Source of the DNA: Candidatus Gastranaerophilales bacterium
GTDB lineage: Bacteria; Cyanobacteriota; Vampirovibrionia; Gastranaerophilales; Gastranaerophilaceae
Assembly: GCA_944324405.1 (NCBI GenBank)
Contig: CALUWF010000005.1
Location: 1-64,000, forward strand
Direction of reading: 5' to 3'
Length of the DNA: 64,000 nt
Shown: positions 56,506 through 64,000 of the stretch, piece after piece
Position numbering within the stretch: position 1 is the first letter of the stretch
How the letters are laid out: each line of letters starts with the position of its first letter
Translations under genes and position numbers: made by a program
The notes under the pieces: generated by a model
Databases searched by the model: none
What the model was told of the DNA's origin: nothing
What the model saw: only the letters and a program-made list of their open reading frames with translations

Positions 56506-59319
56506 TTAACATTTTATTGCTTGGGCGCAGTTCTCACAAATACCGTCGTTGTTGAGTTCTCGATACTTCCAGCAGCGCTCGCACTTTTGCCCTGTAGCTT
56601 TTTGAACTTTTACAATGTAGCCGTCCTGCTCAAATTCGCTTATAGTTTCAAATTTAGCACTCTTGTCCACAAAAACATGCGAAACAATATATAAATCGCC
56701 AAGTTCATTTTTGTATTTTTCAAGCAGTTTTTGATTTTGTTCGTTTTCGCTGTAAATCAAAATATCTACTTCCAAAGAGCTTCCGACAATTTTTTCATCT
56801 CCCGAACGCAAAGGCTCAATCGCATGAGATACAATATCGCGGGTTTTTAAAAGTTCGCCGAATTCTTTTTCTAACTCTTCATTATCCCACTGCGGCTTAA
56901 CTTCAACCCAGTCGGAGAGCAAAATACTCTCTAAACCGCCTCTTTGGCACTCAGGCATATTTTGCCAGATGTCCTCTGCCTGATGCGGCATAACGGGAAC
57001 CAAAATACGTGCAAGCGTTTGCAGAATTTCATACATAACGCTCTGGCAGGCGCGGCGGGAGAGAGATTTTTTACCCGAAGTGTAGAGTCTGTCTTTTACA
57101 ATATCAAGGTAAAAAGCGCTCAGATCAACTGCCGCAAAGTTTTGCAGATATTGAAAATACTTATAAAACTCATAATTTTCAAATGCTTCATTTACATTTT
57201 TTACAAGAGCATTTAGCCTTGAAAGTGCAAATTTATCAATGCTTTTAAGCTCATCATAAGCAACATGGTCAACCTTTGGGTCAAAGTCAAACAAATTGCC
57301 GAGCAAAAATCTTGCGGTGCTTCTTGTTTTTTTGAAAATTTCAACAAGATACTTAATGATATTTTCGCCGTTTTTAATGTCGTTTCTGTAATCCACGCTT
57401 GCCGCCCAGAGCCTTAAGACATCCGCGCCGTAGACTTTTGTAACTTCTTGAGGCAAAATAACATTGCCCAATGACTTTGACATTTTCCTTCCTTCGCCGT
57501 CAAGCACAAATCCGTGGGTCAAAACGGTTTTATAGGGAGCAGTGTTTCTTGTTGCAACGCAGGTCAAAAGGGAAGATTGGAACCAGCCGCGGTGCTGATC
57601 CGAGCCTTCAAGATACATTTCAACAGGGATTGTGCCAAGCTCGTCGGAGCGTTTTTCAACAACGGCAGACCAGGATGAACCGGAGTCAAACCAAACGTCC
57701 ATAATATCCGTTTCTTTTTCAAATTCGCCGCAGCCGCAGTCGCACTTAAAGCCTTCCGGCACAAAGTCTTTAGCCTCATATTTAACCCATGCGTCAGAGG
57801 ATTCTTTTTCAAATTTATCTGCAATTATATTTATTGTTTCATCAACTACAATTGCCTTGCCGCACTTTTTGCAGTACAAAACGGGAATGGGCACACCCCA
57901 GGCTCTCTGGCGTGAAATACACCAGTCAGAGCGGTTTTCAACCATGTTGGAAATTCTTTTTTCGCCTGCCGCGGGAATCCATTGCACGTTTTTAATCGCT
58001 TCGAGAGTTTGATCTTTAAATTCGCCGACGCGCACAAACCATTGCGGGGTTGCCCTGTACATTACGGGGTTTTTACATCTCCAGCAGTGCGGATAGCTGT
58101 GGGTAATGGGCGCTTCTTTTATAAGCGCGCCGAGTTCTTTTAATTTATCTATAACAATTCTGTTGCCTTTATAATACGGCGTTCCTTCAAGTTCTTTTAC
58201 CTGAGATGTCCAGCGCCCTTTTGAATCAAAAGGCGAGAAGGTTTCAATACCGTACTTTTGGCAAATTTCCCAGTCCTCAAGACCGTGCCCCGGGGCTGTA
58301 TGTACGGCACCCGTACCTGCTTCAAGGGTAACATGCTCGCCCGTTAAAATCGGAGAAAATCTCTCGTACATAGGGTGTTTTGTTTTAAGATTTTCAAGCT
58401 GCGAGCCTAAAAGTGTCGAGCCTGCAAGTTTTATGTTTTCCCACTCAACATCATTTGTAAAGTTTTCAAGCAAGCCCTTTGCCACAATATAGTTTGCGCC
58501 TTCGTATTCAAAAATTTGGTATTCAAAATCAGGGTGCAGACTTATTGCCATATTTGAAGGGATTGTCCAGGGGGTTGTTGTCCAAATTATGCTGTATAGC
58601 GCTAAATCAGACTCAATGTTTGCCATTTTATATATTTTTTTGCAATCTTCATCGACAAATTTAAACTTTACATAAATTGATTCCGACGTGTGCTCGGCAT
58701 ATTCAACTTCCGCCTCGGCAAGCGCTGTTTCACAGCTGGCGCACCAGTAAACAGGCTTAAGACCTTTTTGAATGTAGCCTTTTTTATACATTTCATAAAA
58801 AATTCTTATCTGCTGCGCTTCATAATCCGGAGCAATTGTCAAATAAGGATTTTCCCAGTTGCCCAAAACACCAAGACGCTTAAAGTTTGCCTCTTGTCCT
58901 TTTAAATTTTCAAGGGCAAATTCTCTGCACTTTTGTCTTAGTTCATAAGGACTTATCGCCTCTCTGCCGCCTTTTATTTTTTTTACAACAGCGTTTTCGA
59001 TGGGCAGCCCGTGTGCGTCATAACCGGGTACATAAGGGGCGTAAAAGCCTTTTTGGGCTTTATATTTAATTACGATATCTTTTAAAATTTTATTTAGTGC
59101 AGTTCCTATATGGATTTTATCCGAACTTAAATACGGAGGGCCGTCGTGAAGAATGAATTTATTTTTTTTGTCGCGCTTATTTACCGTTTTTTCATAAATT
59201 TTATTATCTTCCCAGAATTTTTGAATTTCAACTTCTCTAACCGGAGCGTTTGCACGCATTGCAAGTGTTGTCTGCGGCAGGTTAAGCGTATTTTTAAACT
59301 CTTTCTTTTCCTCTGTCAT
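56506..59319 (-). CDS. ileS: Isoleucyl-tRNA synthetase
   Basis: About 937 residues. The HIGH motif is KIHIGTALN (residues about 65-75), and KMSKSLGN lies near 600. The editing domain includes WTTTPWTIPSNMA and GTGAVHTAPGHG with the editing Asp/Thr region. The C-terminus carries a zinc module with CERCW and CENCAQ. This is the bacterial type 1 enzyme. ATG 59319 (MTEEKKEF) follows GAGG; an ATG at 59337 overlaps that site. No T-box leader is visible in the 160 bases upstream. Confidence 0.96.
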   Translation of the reverse strand: MTEEKKEFKNTLNLPQTTLAMRANAPVREVEIQKFWEDNKIYEKTVNKRDKKNKFILHDGPPYLSSDKIHIGTALNKILKDIVIKYKAQKGFYAPYVPGYDAHGLPIENAVVKKIKGGREAISPYELRQKCREFALENLKGQEANFKRLGVLGNWENPYLTIAPDYEAQQIRIFYEMYKKGYIQKGLKPVYWCASCETALAEAEVEYAEHTSESIYVKFKFVDEDCKKIYKMANIESDLALYSIIWTTTPWTIPSNMAISLHPDFEYQIFEYEGANYIVAKGLLENFTNDVEWENIKLAGSTLLGSQLENLKTKHPMYERFSPILTGEHVTLEAGTGAVHTAPGHGLEDWEICQKYGIETFSPFDSKGRWTSQVKELEGTPYYKGNRIVIDKLKELGALIKEAPITHSYPHCWRCKNPVMYRATPQWFVRVGEFKDQTLEAIKNVQWIPAAGEKRISNMVENRSDWCISRQRAWGVPIPVLYCKKCGKAIVVDETINIIADKFEKESSDAWVKYEAKDFVPEGFKCDCGCGEFEKETDIMDVWFDSGSSWSAVVEKRSDELGTIPVEMYLEGSDQHRGWFQSSLLTCVATRNTAPYKTVLTHGFVLDGEGRKMSKSLGNVILPQEVTKVYGADVLRLWAASVDYRNDIKNGENIIKYLVEIFKKTRSTARFLLGNLFDFDPKVDHVAYDELKSIDKFALSRLNALVKNVNEAFENYEFYKYFQYLQNFAAVDLSAFYLDIVKDRLYTSGKKSLSRRACQSVMYEILQTLARILVPVMPHQAEDIWQNMPECQRGGLESILLSDWVEVKPQWDNEELEKEFGELLKTRDIVSHAIEPLRSGDEKIVGSSLEVDILIYSENEQNQKLLEKYKNELGDLYIVSHVFVDKSAKFETISEFEQDGYIVKVQKATGQKCERCWKYRELNNDGICENCAQAIKC

Positions 59320-59497
59320 ATTCTTATAAATCCTCATATATTATGATTTTATTTTATGATAAAAATATTAATTTTCAAAATCTATATACATTGGCAACAA
59401 AATAAAAATTAAGCATTGTAAAGTTTTTTATTTTTATGGCAATTTTTTATTTTCAGCGGATTTAAAAAAGTGCACTAACAAAATAAGGTCAAAAACT

Positions 59498-60550
59498 ATG
59501 TTAAAAATCGCATCAGGCATTAACAACAACTTTAGAATACAAGCGCCGGCATCAAATCCGATTGTAAAAAATAAAGCAATTTCTTTCGGCGGCAATTATG
59601 AACTTAAAAGTATCGGCGAAGATACTTTTGTATCAACTGCCGTACCTGCCGCAAAAAGCTTTGTTGACAGTTTAGATGATAAAGAAAAAAAGCTGCTTGC
59701 ACAAAACATTGCAAGGGCAGGCTACAGCGCATTTAACGACAAAAATTACAAATTATGCATAGCAAATTTAAGCAAATCACTTGAAATTTATCCGCAAAAC
59801 GCAAGAGCGTACCATGCAAAAGCAAGTGCGGAACGCGAAGAAGGAATGTACGAAGAGGCAATTGAAGACTATAAAAAAGCTCTTGAATTAAGCCCCGATT
59901 CCATAAATTCACTAAATTTGCTTGCCCTTACAAAAACAAAATATGCAAAAGAACTGGAGAGCACAGACAGGCCGGCGGCTGCAATGCTAAGGCAAGAAGC
60001 ACTTGAAGACTATGATAGTGCAATTAACGTTTTGGAAACTTCGCAAGCGCAAGACAAGACAAGAAAAATTGCCGATATTCACAGCAAAAAAGCTGATTTA
60101 CTGATGAATATGAGGGAATACGAAAAAGCAATGCAAGAGCTTGATAGCGTAATTGATTTAAGCACAAGTGAACTCGATTATGAACCAAGTATCAGCGGTA
60201 TTAAAAAATTAGAAACAAAAATCGGCAGTGCACACCACAAAAAAGGCGTATGCCTGCGCAAATTGGCACAAAGTCCGTATTCAAGCTTAAATGAAAAAGC
60301 CCGCGATGAATTCAGCGAAGCAATTAAATATGTGCCTACTTCGGCAAACAGCTACTATGAAAGGGCAAAAATCAATATGCGCAATAGCAGTGAAGATGCA
60401 ATCGATGACATCAAAAAAGCAATTGATCTTGCGCCCGAGCGCCCCGCATACTGGGAATTTTTAGGAAATATTATGTCGATGAGCGATGATGAAACAGACA
60501 GACAATTTGGGGTTGAATGTCTTGCAAGAGCCATCGCACTAAGGAATTAA
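59498..60550 (+). CDS. TPR-repeat protein with SFGG N-terminal motif
   Basis: A 350-residue protein. The N-terminal 34 residues are disordered and end in AISFGGN, the clearest case of the Phe-Gly motif. From about residue 60 there are tetratricopeptide repeats: AYHAKASAEREEGMYEEAIED, YKKALELSPDSIN, ANSYYERAKINM and others, about six in all. TPR stacks bind protein partners; the partner is unknown. There is no signal peptide. A strong terminator follows. Confidence 0.85.
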   Translation: MLKIASGINNNFRIQAPASNPIVKNKAISFGGNYELKSIGEDTFVSTAVPAAKSFVDSLDDKEKKLLAQNIARAGYSAFNDKNYKLCIANLSKSLEIYPQNARAYHAKASAEREEGMYEEAIEDYKKALELSPDSINSLNLLALTKTKYAKELESTDRPAAAMLRQEALEDYDSAINVLETSQAQDKTRKIADIHSKKADLLMNMREYEKAMQELDSVIDLSTSELDYEPSISGIKKLETKIGSAHHKKGVCLRKLAQSPYSSLNEKARDEFSEAIKYVPTSANSYYERAKINMRNSSEDAIDDIKKAIDLAPERPAYWEFLGNIMSMSDDETDRQFGVECLARAIALRN

Positions 60551-60581
60551 TTTGTTCTCTATGAACAAAAGGGGAAAGACT

Positions 60582-60610
60582 CTCCTCTCAATCCGAGAGG
60601 AGTTTTTTTT
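60582..60610 (+). terminator. Intrinsic terminator after the TPR gene
   Basis: CTCCTCTC (60582-60589) pairs with GAGAGGAG (60595-60602) around a 5-nt loop, followed by eight T. It insulates hisG, whose promoter starts 20-30 bases later. Confidence 0.92.
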
Positions 60611-60646
60611 ATTGATTTTAAGCTTTTATGTGCTAACCTTAAAACT

Positions 60647-61516
60647 ATGGACAACACATTAAAAATAGCTATTCCAAACAAAGGAAGACTTTCAAGCAAA
60701 ATTTACGAACTTTTAAACAACGCGGGGCTGAGCTTTGGAACTAAAGACGAGAGATGTCTTAAAATTGCAACCAAAGACGGTAAATACTCTTTAATTTTTG
60801 TCAGAACTCAGGACATACCGCGATTTTTGGAGGCAAATGTCGCCGATGTGGGCTTTACGGGCTGGGATGTTGTTGTAGAATCTCAAATTGAGCTTGAAAA
60901 AGTAAAAGAATTTGACTTTGGCGCCTGCGAAATGGTTGTTGCGGTTAAAGATGACGACCCTTATAAAAGCGCAAAAGACTTGCCCGAGGAGATTAACATT
61001 GCCACATCCTTCCCAAACATTGCAAAAAATTATTTTGAAAAATTGGGCAAAAAAGCTCACATAATAGAAGTTTCGGGCGCGGTTGAGATTACCCCTTCCC
61101 TTGGTTTGTCAGATGTTGTAATTGACATAACATCAACCGGGTCAACGCTAAAATCAAACAGATTGAGAATTATAGATAAAATTTTAAAATCCAGCGCGGT
61201 TGTGGTCGCAAGAAAAAATCTTGAAGTTGACAAGAGGAAAAAATTAAACTCCCTGATGAGGGCGCTGAATTCGGTTATAGATGCGGCGGATAAAAAATAT
61301 TTAATGGTGCATGTGCCAAAAGATAAAGTTGATGAAGTAAGAAGCTTCATGCCGGGGCTTTCTTCGCCCACCGTAACGCAGCTTTGGGGCGACAGTGAAA
61401 ATGTCGTAATTCATGTTGTCGTAGACAAAGACAAAGTCTATGACAGCATAGACCACCTGAAAGCAATAGGCGGCAAAGGTATTTTAATTTTAACGGTTGA
61501 TCAAATGGTGGAATAA
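60647..61516 (+). CDS. hisG: ATP phosphoribosyltransferase, long form
   Basis: A 289-residue HisG, first enzyme of histidine synthesis, which joins ATP and PRPP. IAIPNKGRLSSKIYELL opens it, ADVGFTGWDVV and DVVIDITSTGSTLKSNRL are family motifs. Residues about 215-289 form the ACT-like histidine-binding domain, so the enzyme should be feedback-inhibited and not need HisZ. An extended -10 (TGCTAACCT, hexamer 60634-60639) ends 7 nt before the ATG. It overlaps mazG by one base. Confidence 0.95.
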   Translation: MDNTLKIAIPNKGRLSSKIYELLNNAGLSFGTKDERCLKIATKDGKYSLIFVRTQDIPRFLEANVADVGFTGWDVVVESQIELEKVKEFDFGACEMVVAVKDDDPYKSAKDLPEEINIATSFPNIAKNYFEKLGKKAHIIEVSGAVEITPSLGLSDVVIDITSTGSTLKSNRLRIIDKILKSSAVVVARKNLEVDKRKKLNSLMRALNSVIDAADKKYLMVHVPKDKVDEVRSFMPGLSSPTVTQLWGDSENVVIHVVVDKDKVYDSIDHLKAIGGKGILILTVDQMVE

Positions 61517-62274
61517 TGCAAAGTAATATTGAAAAACTCCTTGAAACAATGCGTATTTTAAGGGGTGAAAACGGCTGTAAATGGGACAGAGAACAAACAC
61601 ACAAGAGCATTCGCGAAAATATGCTGGAAGAAGCTTATGAGGCAATTGACGCCATAAATGCGGATGATATGAAACATTTAAGAGAAGAATTGGGCGATGT
61701 ACTTTTGCAAGTTGTACTGCATGCTCAAATTGCTGATGACGAGGGCTTTTTTAACTTTAATGACGTTGCTGGGACAATTAATGAAAAGCTTATTCACCGC
61801 CACCCGCACGTGTTTTCGGACACAAAAGTAAAAGATACAAAAGAAATTCTTGCTAACTGGGAAAAATTAAAACAAGAAGAAAAACCGCACAGGAAAAGCG
61901 TTTTGGACGGCATTTCAAAATCCCAGAGCGCACTTATGAAAGCGCAAAAAATTTCTAAAAAAGCAGTAAGAGCGGGTTTTGAATGGCAAAATATAGAACA
62001 GCTTAAAGAGTGCGTTAAAAGTGAATTTACAGAGTTTGAAACAGCCAAAACGCAGCAGGAAAAAGAGGAAGAGTTCGGAGATATCCTCTTTGCCCTTGTA
62101 AATCTTGCAAGGTGGAATAAAATTGATGCGGAGCAGGCACTTAATATTGCAAATGAAAAATTTATAAAAAGGTTTAAAAAAATGGAAGAACTTGCGCCAA
62201 AGGCGCTTTGCGAGCTAAATTTTGACGAGTGGGAAGAACTTTGGGCAAAGGCTAAAAAAGAAACACAAAATTAG
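61516..62274 (+). CDS. mazG: Nucleoside triphosphate pyrophosphohydrolase
   Basis: A 252-residue two-domain MazG that hydrolyses NTPs to NMP and PPi. The first domain has CKWDREQTHKSIRENMLEEA and EELGDVLLQVVLHA; the second EEFGDILFALVNLARW. These contain the ExxE and ExxD magnesium motifs. RHPHVF is also conserved. It begins within the hisG stop (ATAATGC), so the two are coupled; a pyrophosphohydrolase beside HisG fits histidine synthesis or general nucleotide cleaning. Confidence 0.94.
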   Translation: MQSNIEKLLETMRILRGENGCKWDREQTHKSIRENMLEEAYEAIDAINADDMKHLREELGDVLLQVVLHAQIADDEGFFNFNDVAGTINEKLIHRHPHVFSDTKVKDTKEILANWEKLKQEEKPHRKSVLDGISKSQSALMKAQKISKKAVRAGFEWQNIEQLKECVKSEFTEFETAKTQQEKEEEFGDILFALVNLARWNKIDAEQALNIANEKFIKRFKKMEELAPKALCELNFDEWEELWAKAKKETQN

Positions 62275-62283
62275 CCGTATTTT

Positions 62284-62580
62284 CTATTCCCATTTTCTTG
62301 ACACTTTTTTAAATATACTATATCGTTTATGAGTACCATTTTTAATACAGCAAGAAACAGGCGACTCCGATGCTTCATCAGCTTCATTCTGCGATTTTAT
62401 TCTCTTGACTATAATTGAACAAAATTCATCAGCTTCATTCTGCGATTTTATTCTCTTGACTATAATTGAACAAAATTCATCAGCTTCATTCTGCGGTTTT
62501 ATTCTTTTTACAACAATAGCTTCATTTTTCTTTGTTCCAAAAACTGTTTGTCCATAAAAAGATACTTTTCTTACAATCAT
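62284..62580 (-). CDS. Small protein with a 17-residue tandem repeat
   Basis: About 98 residues with three copies of a 17-residue unit (IIVKRIKSQNEADEFCS) between residues about 20 and 70. Each unit is basic then acidic, with one Cys. ATG 62580 has AGGG 9 nt upstream. There is no signal peptide or known domain. The DNA repeats are nearly exact, so the array may be recent and could change copy number. Convergent with mazG. Confidence 0.55.
   Translation of the reverse strand: MIVRKVSFYGQTVFGTKKNEAIVVKRIKPQNEADEFCSIIVKRIKSQNEADEFCSIIVKRIKSQNEADEASESPVSCCIKNGTHKRYSIFKKVSRKWE
62374..62526. repeat. 51-bp tandem repeat, three copies
   Basis: Units start at 62374, 62425 and 62476, each beginning TTCATCAGCTTCATTCTGCG. 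The first two are identical over 51 bases; the third diverges in its second half. The period of 51 keeps the reading frame of the overlapping minus-strand gene. Confidence 0.92.
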
Positions 62581-62679
62581 ATACAACAACCCTAAAAAAT
62601 AATATTAATATACCATAAAAATATTTACAAAACAATCAGTACATTTACACAAAAAACCTTTTAGCGTATAATCAAGCCT

Positions 62680-63501
62680 ATGAGAAAGTTGATTTTATTC
62701 TTCATTTTCACAGTGTTTTTTGCGGGTGCTGCAAATGCTAAAAGTGTTGAGTTTTCGGCGGTTTCAAATGCCGAACTTGAAGTTGATAAATCAACAAAAT
62801 ACGCAGATACCATGACGCCTTCCATTAAAAATCTTCTCGATGTCGTTGAACAGATTAACAACAATCAAAGCGGGTTTACGATTTTTCTAGGGGACAATTT
62901 AAAAGGGCCCGATAAATATAATCTTGTTATGTTTGCAAAGATTATAAGAAAGCTTAAAAAGCCCGTGTATGCGCTTGTTGGCGACAAAGACGTATCTCAG
63001 ACAAAAAATCTTGATAAAAAAGAATACTACAGAGTTTTAAACATTTTCTCAAAAAACAGAATTAAAGATTATCCCTATACAAAGAAAATTAACGGTTTCA
63101 TCTTTGTATTTTTAGACGGCGTAAACCAGTTCATACCGACGCAATACGGATATTACAAAGAAGATCAAACGGCACTTTTGGATGAAATATTAAACAAATA
63201 CAAAAATAACCCTGTTGTAATTGTAGGGCACTATCCCATTTTTGCATCGGATGAAATAAAAGAAAACATGCTGCCAAATAATATAAATTCGCTGCACACA
63301 ATACTTTCGCACCATAATAACGTCATTGCGGTCATTTCGGGACATCACAACATTGATGACGAGTATACAAAAGACGGTATTTATAATATAAGTGTACAGA
63401 GTCTGAGCAGAACGGGCGAGTACAAAAAAATATACATAGATTATGATGAAAAAACAAAAAGCACATTTGTCAAAACAAGAATTTACGGCATAGAACAATA
63501 A
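62680..63501 (+). CDS. Exported calcineurin-like phosphoesterase, degenerate
   Basis: A 273-residue protein with a signal peptide (MRKLILFFIFTVFFAGAANA). The fold resembles metallophosphoesterases: FLGDN, LVGDKDVS (in place of GNHD), VIVGHYPIF and VISGHHNIDDE. The first metal motif DxH is missing (FSAVSNAELE) and the catalytic NH is lost, so activity is uncertain. TATAAT (62667-62672) ends 7 nt before the ATG without a Shine-Dalgarno. A PMT-like glycosyltransferase gene follows by 17 bases; both may act on envelope lipids or glycans. Confidence 0.75.
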   Translation: MRKLILFFIFTVFFAGAANAKSVEFSAVSNAELEVDKSTKYADTMTPSIKNLLDVVEQINNNQSGFTIFLGDNLKGPDKYNLVMFAKIIRKLKKPVYALVGDKDVSQTKNLDKKEYYRVLNIFSKNRIKDYPYTKKINGFIFVFLDGVNQFIPTQYGYYKEDQTALLDEILNKYKNNPVVIVGHYPIFASDEIKENMLPNNINSLHTILSHHNNVIAVISGHHNIDDEYTKDGIYNISVQSLSRTGEYKKIYIDYDEKTKSTFVKTRIYGIEQ

Positions 63502-63518
63502 AAAGTTAAGGAGTAAAA

Positions 63519-64000
63519 ATGGAGCAACTTTATCAAAAAATTAAAGACATCTGCCGGAAACATTCAAATATTTTGAATGTCATAATTCTGGCGCTTTTTT
63601 GTTATTTATTTTTATTTCACAATTTAGGCTATTACCCGCTTGTTGACATTGACGAAACAAGATATGTCAATATGTCGCGTGATATGTTCTTTTTAAGGGA
63701 TTATGTAACACCATATTTGAATTTTGAAAATTTCCTTGAAAAACCGCCGCTGTATTTCTGGTTTAATGTTGCGGCATATCATCTTTTTAATGATACCGGC
63801 GTATTTGTTTCACGTTTTGCAACAGCGCTTTGCGCAGCATTTAGCATATTTTTCACATACTTTTTTGCTTCAAAAGTTATGCGCTCAAAAGCATACGGAT
63901 TAATTTGCGCTTTTGTTCTTCTCTCCTCCGTATGGTTTTTGCTTTTATCTCACATTGCAATACTTGATATGAGCTTTATGGCTTTTTCAATGGCTGCCAT
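63519..64000 (+). CDS. PMT/ArnT-family glycosyltransferase (5' part)
   Basis: Open from ATG 63519 (AAGGAG upstream) through the window end, about 160 residues seen. After a short cytoplasmic start comes a helix (VIILALFCYLFLFHNLG), then VDIDETRYVNMSRDM, the acidic first-loop motif of GT-C enzymes, and FLEKPPLYFW, typical of ArnT-like lipid-linked sugar transferases. Further helices follow. It probably moves a sugar from undecaprenyl phosphate to lipid A, a glycan or a protein. The 3' end is outside the window. Confidence 0.85.
   Translation, partial: MEQLYQKIKDICRKHSNILNVIILALFCYLFLFHNLGYYPLVDIDETRYVNMSRDMFFLRDYVTPYLNFENFLEKPPLYFWFNVAAYHLFNDTGVFVSRFATALCAAFSIFFTYFFASKVMRSKAYGLICAFVLLSSVWFLLLSHIAILDMSFMAFSMAA

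Noticed and set aside
57632-58012. 126-residue frame antisense to ileS
   Set aside because: It mirrors a highly conserved gene and has no start signal; it is a shadow frame.
59338-59497. T-box leader for ileS
   Set aside because: The T-box consensus and antiterminator are not seen in the short AT-rich gap.
62374-62526. CRISPR array
   Set aside because: The 51-bp units abut without spacers and encode an in-frame protein repeat.

Overview
The window is one AT-rich bacterial chromosome segment with dense, mostly housekeeping genes. Several traits point to a gut Gastranaerophilales-like (Melainabacteria, sister to Cyanobacteria) organism. atpD-atpC form a separate two-gene unit, as in cyanobacteria. 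Metabolism looks fermentative, with a sodium-pumping oxaloacetate decarboxylase. Several lineage-specific proteins carry an N-terminal motif ending in Phe-Gly/Ser/Ala. This placement is inference; no rRNA gene is present.

Left end (1-3.6 kb): a small defence island. A divergent gene for a HEPN-like protein (RNxxxH motif) faces a retron. The retron encodes a PRTase-like effector with a winged helix and a retron-type reverse transcriptase. I can place its msr-msd RNA at about 2056-2279 from a 16-bp a1/a2 helix followed by an unpaired G, plus internal hairpins. This RNA overlaps the last 65 codons of the effector and the start codon of the RT. A tRNA-Ala(TGC) gene closes the island.

3.7-12.9 kb: a lineage-specific unknown, a GT2 glycosyltransferase, two sugar-ABC permeases, tcdA, a structured small RNA with its own promoter and U-tract, a nucleoside transporter, atpC-atpD and a SLOG/DprA-like protein. 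13-29.5 kb: pcrA, a Clp-N-only protein, dtd, rpsA-ispH, an aldolase with thiC, mrnC, a soluble histidine kinase with a REC/GGDEF-like/REC protein, a MarR-DHA2 efflux pair and a Nudix regulator. 29.6-42.5 kb: dnaX, the operon ldcA-like/birA/oadG/oadA/oadB, ilvC, a DUF815 ATPase, a DUF486 protein and dnaE. 42.5-51.5 kb: a DUF1796-like gene split by a G9 tract (candidate phase-variable locus), a decayed SNF2 C-terminus, tRNA-Arg(CCG), rmuC, a candidate sRNA, an intact SWIM-SNF2 helicase, a FliN-like protein and a GT5-like glycosyltransferase. 51.6-64 kb: acpS, an isocitrate/isopropylmalate dehydrogenase with a LeuD-type subunit, tyrA, an LptF/G permease, ileS, a TPR protein, hisG-mazG, a protein with a 17-residue tandem repeat, a degenerate phosphoesterase, and the start of a PMT-type glycosyltransferase cut by the window end.

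Two start-site classes are visible. Some genes have strong AAGGAGG-type ribosome binding sites. At least sixteen others have a -10 hexamer 6-7 nt before the start codon and no Shine-Dalgarno, which predicts leaderless mRNAs, including dnaX, dnaE, hisG and the retron effector.
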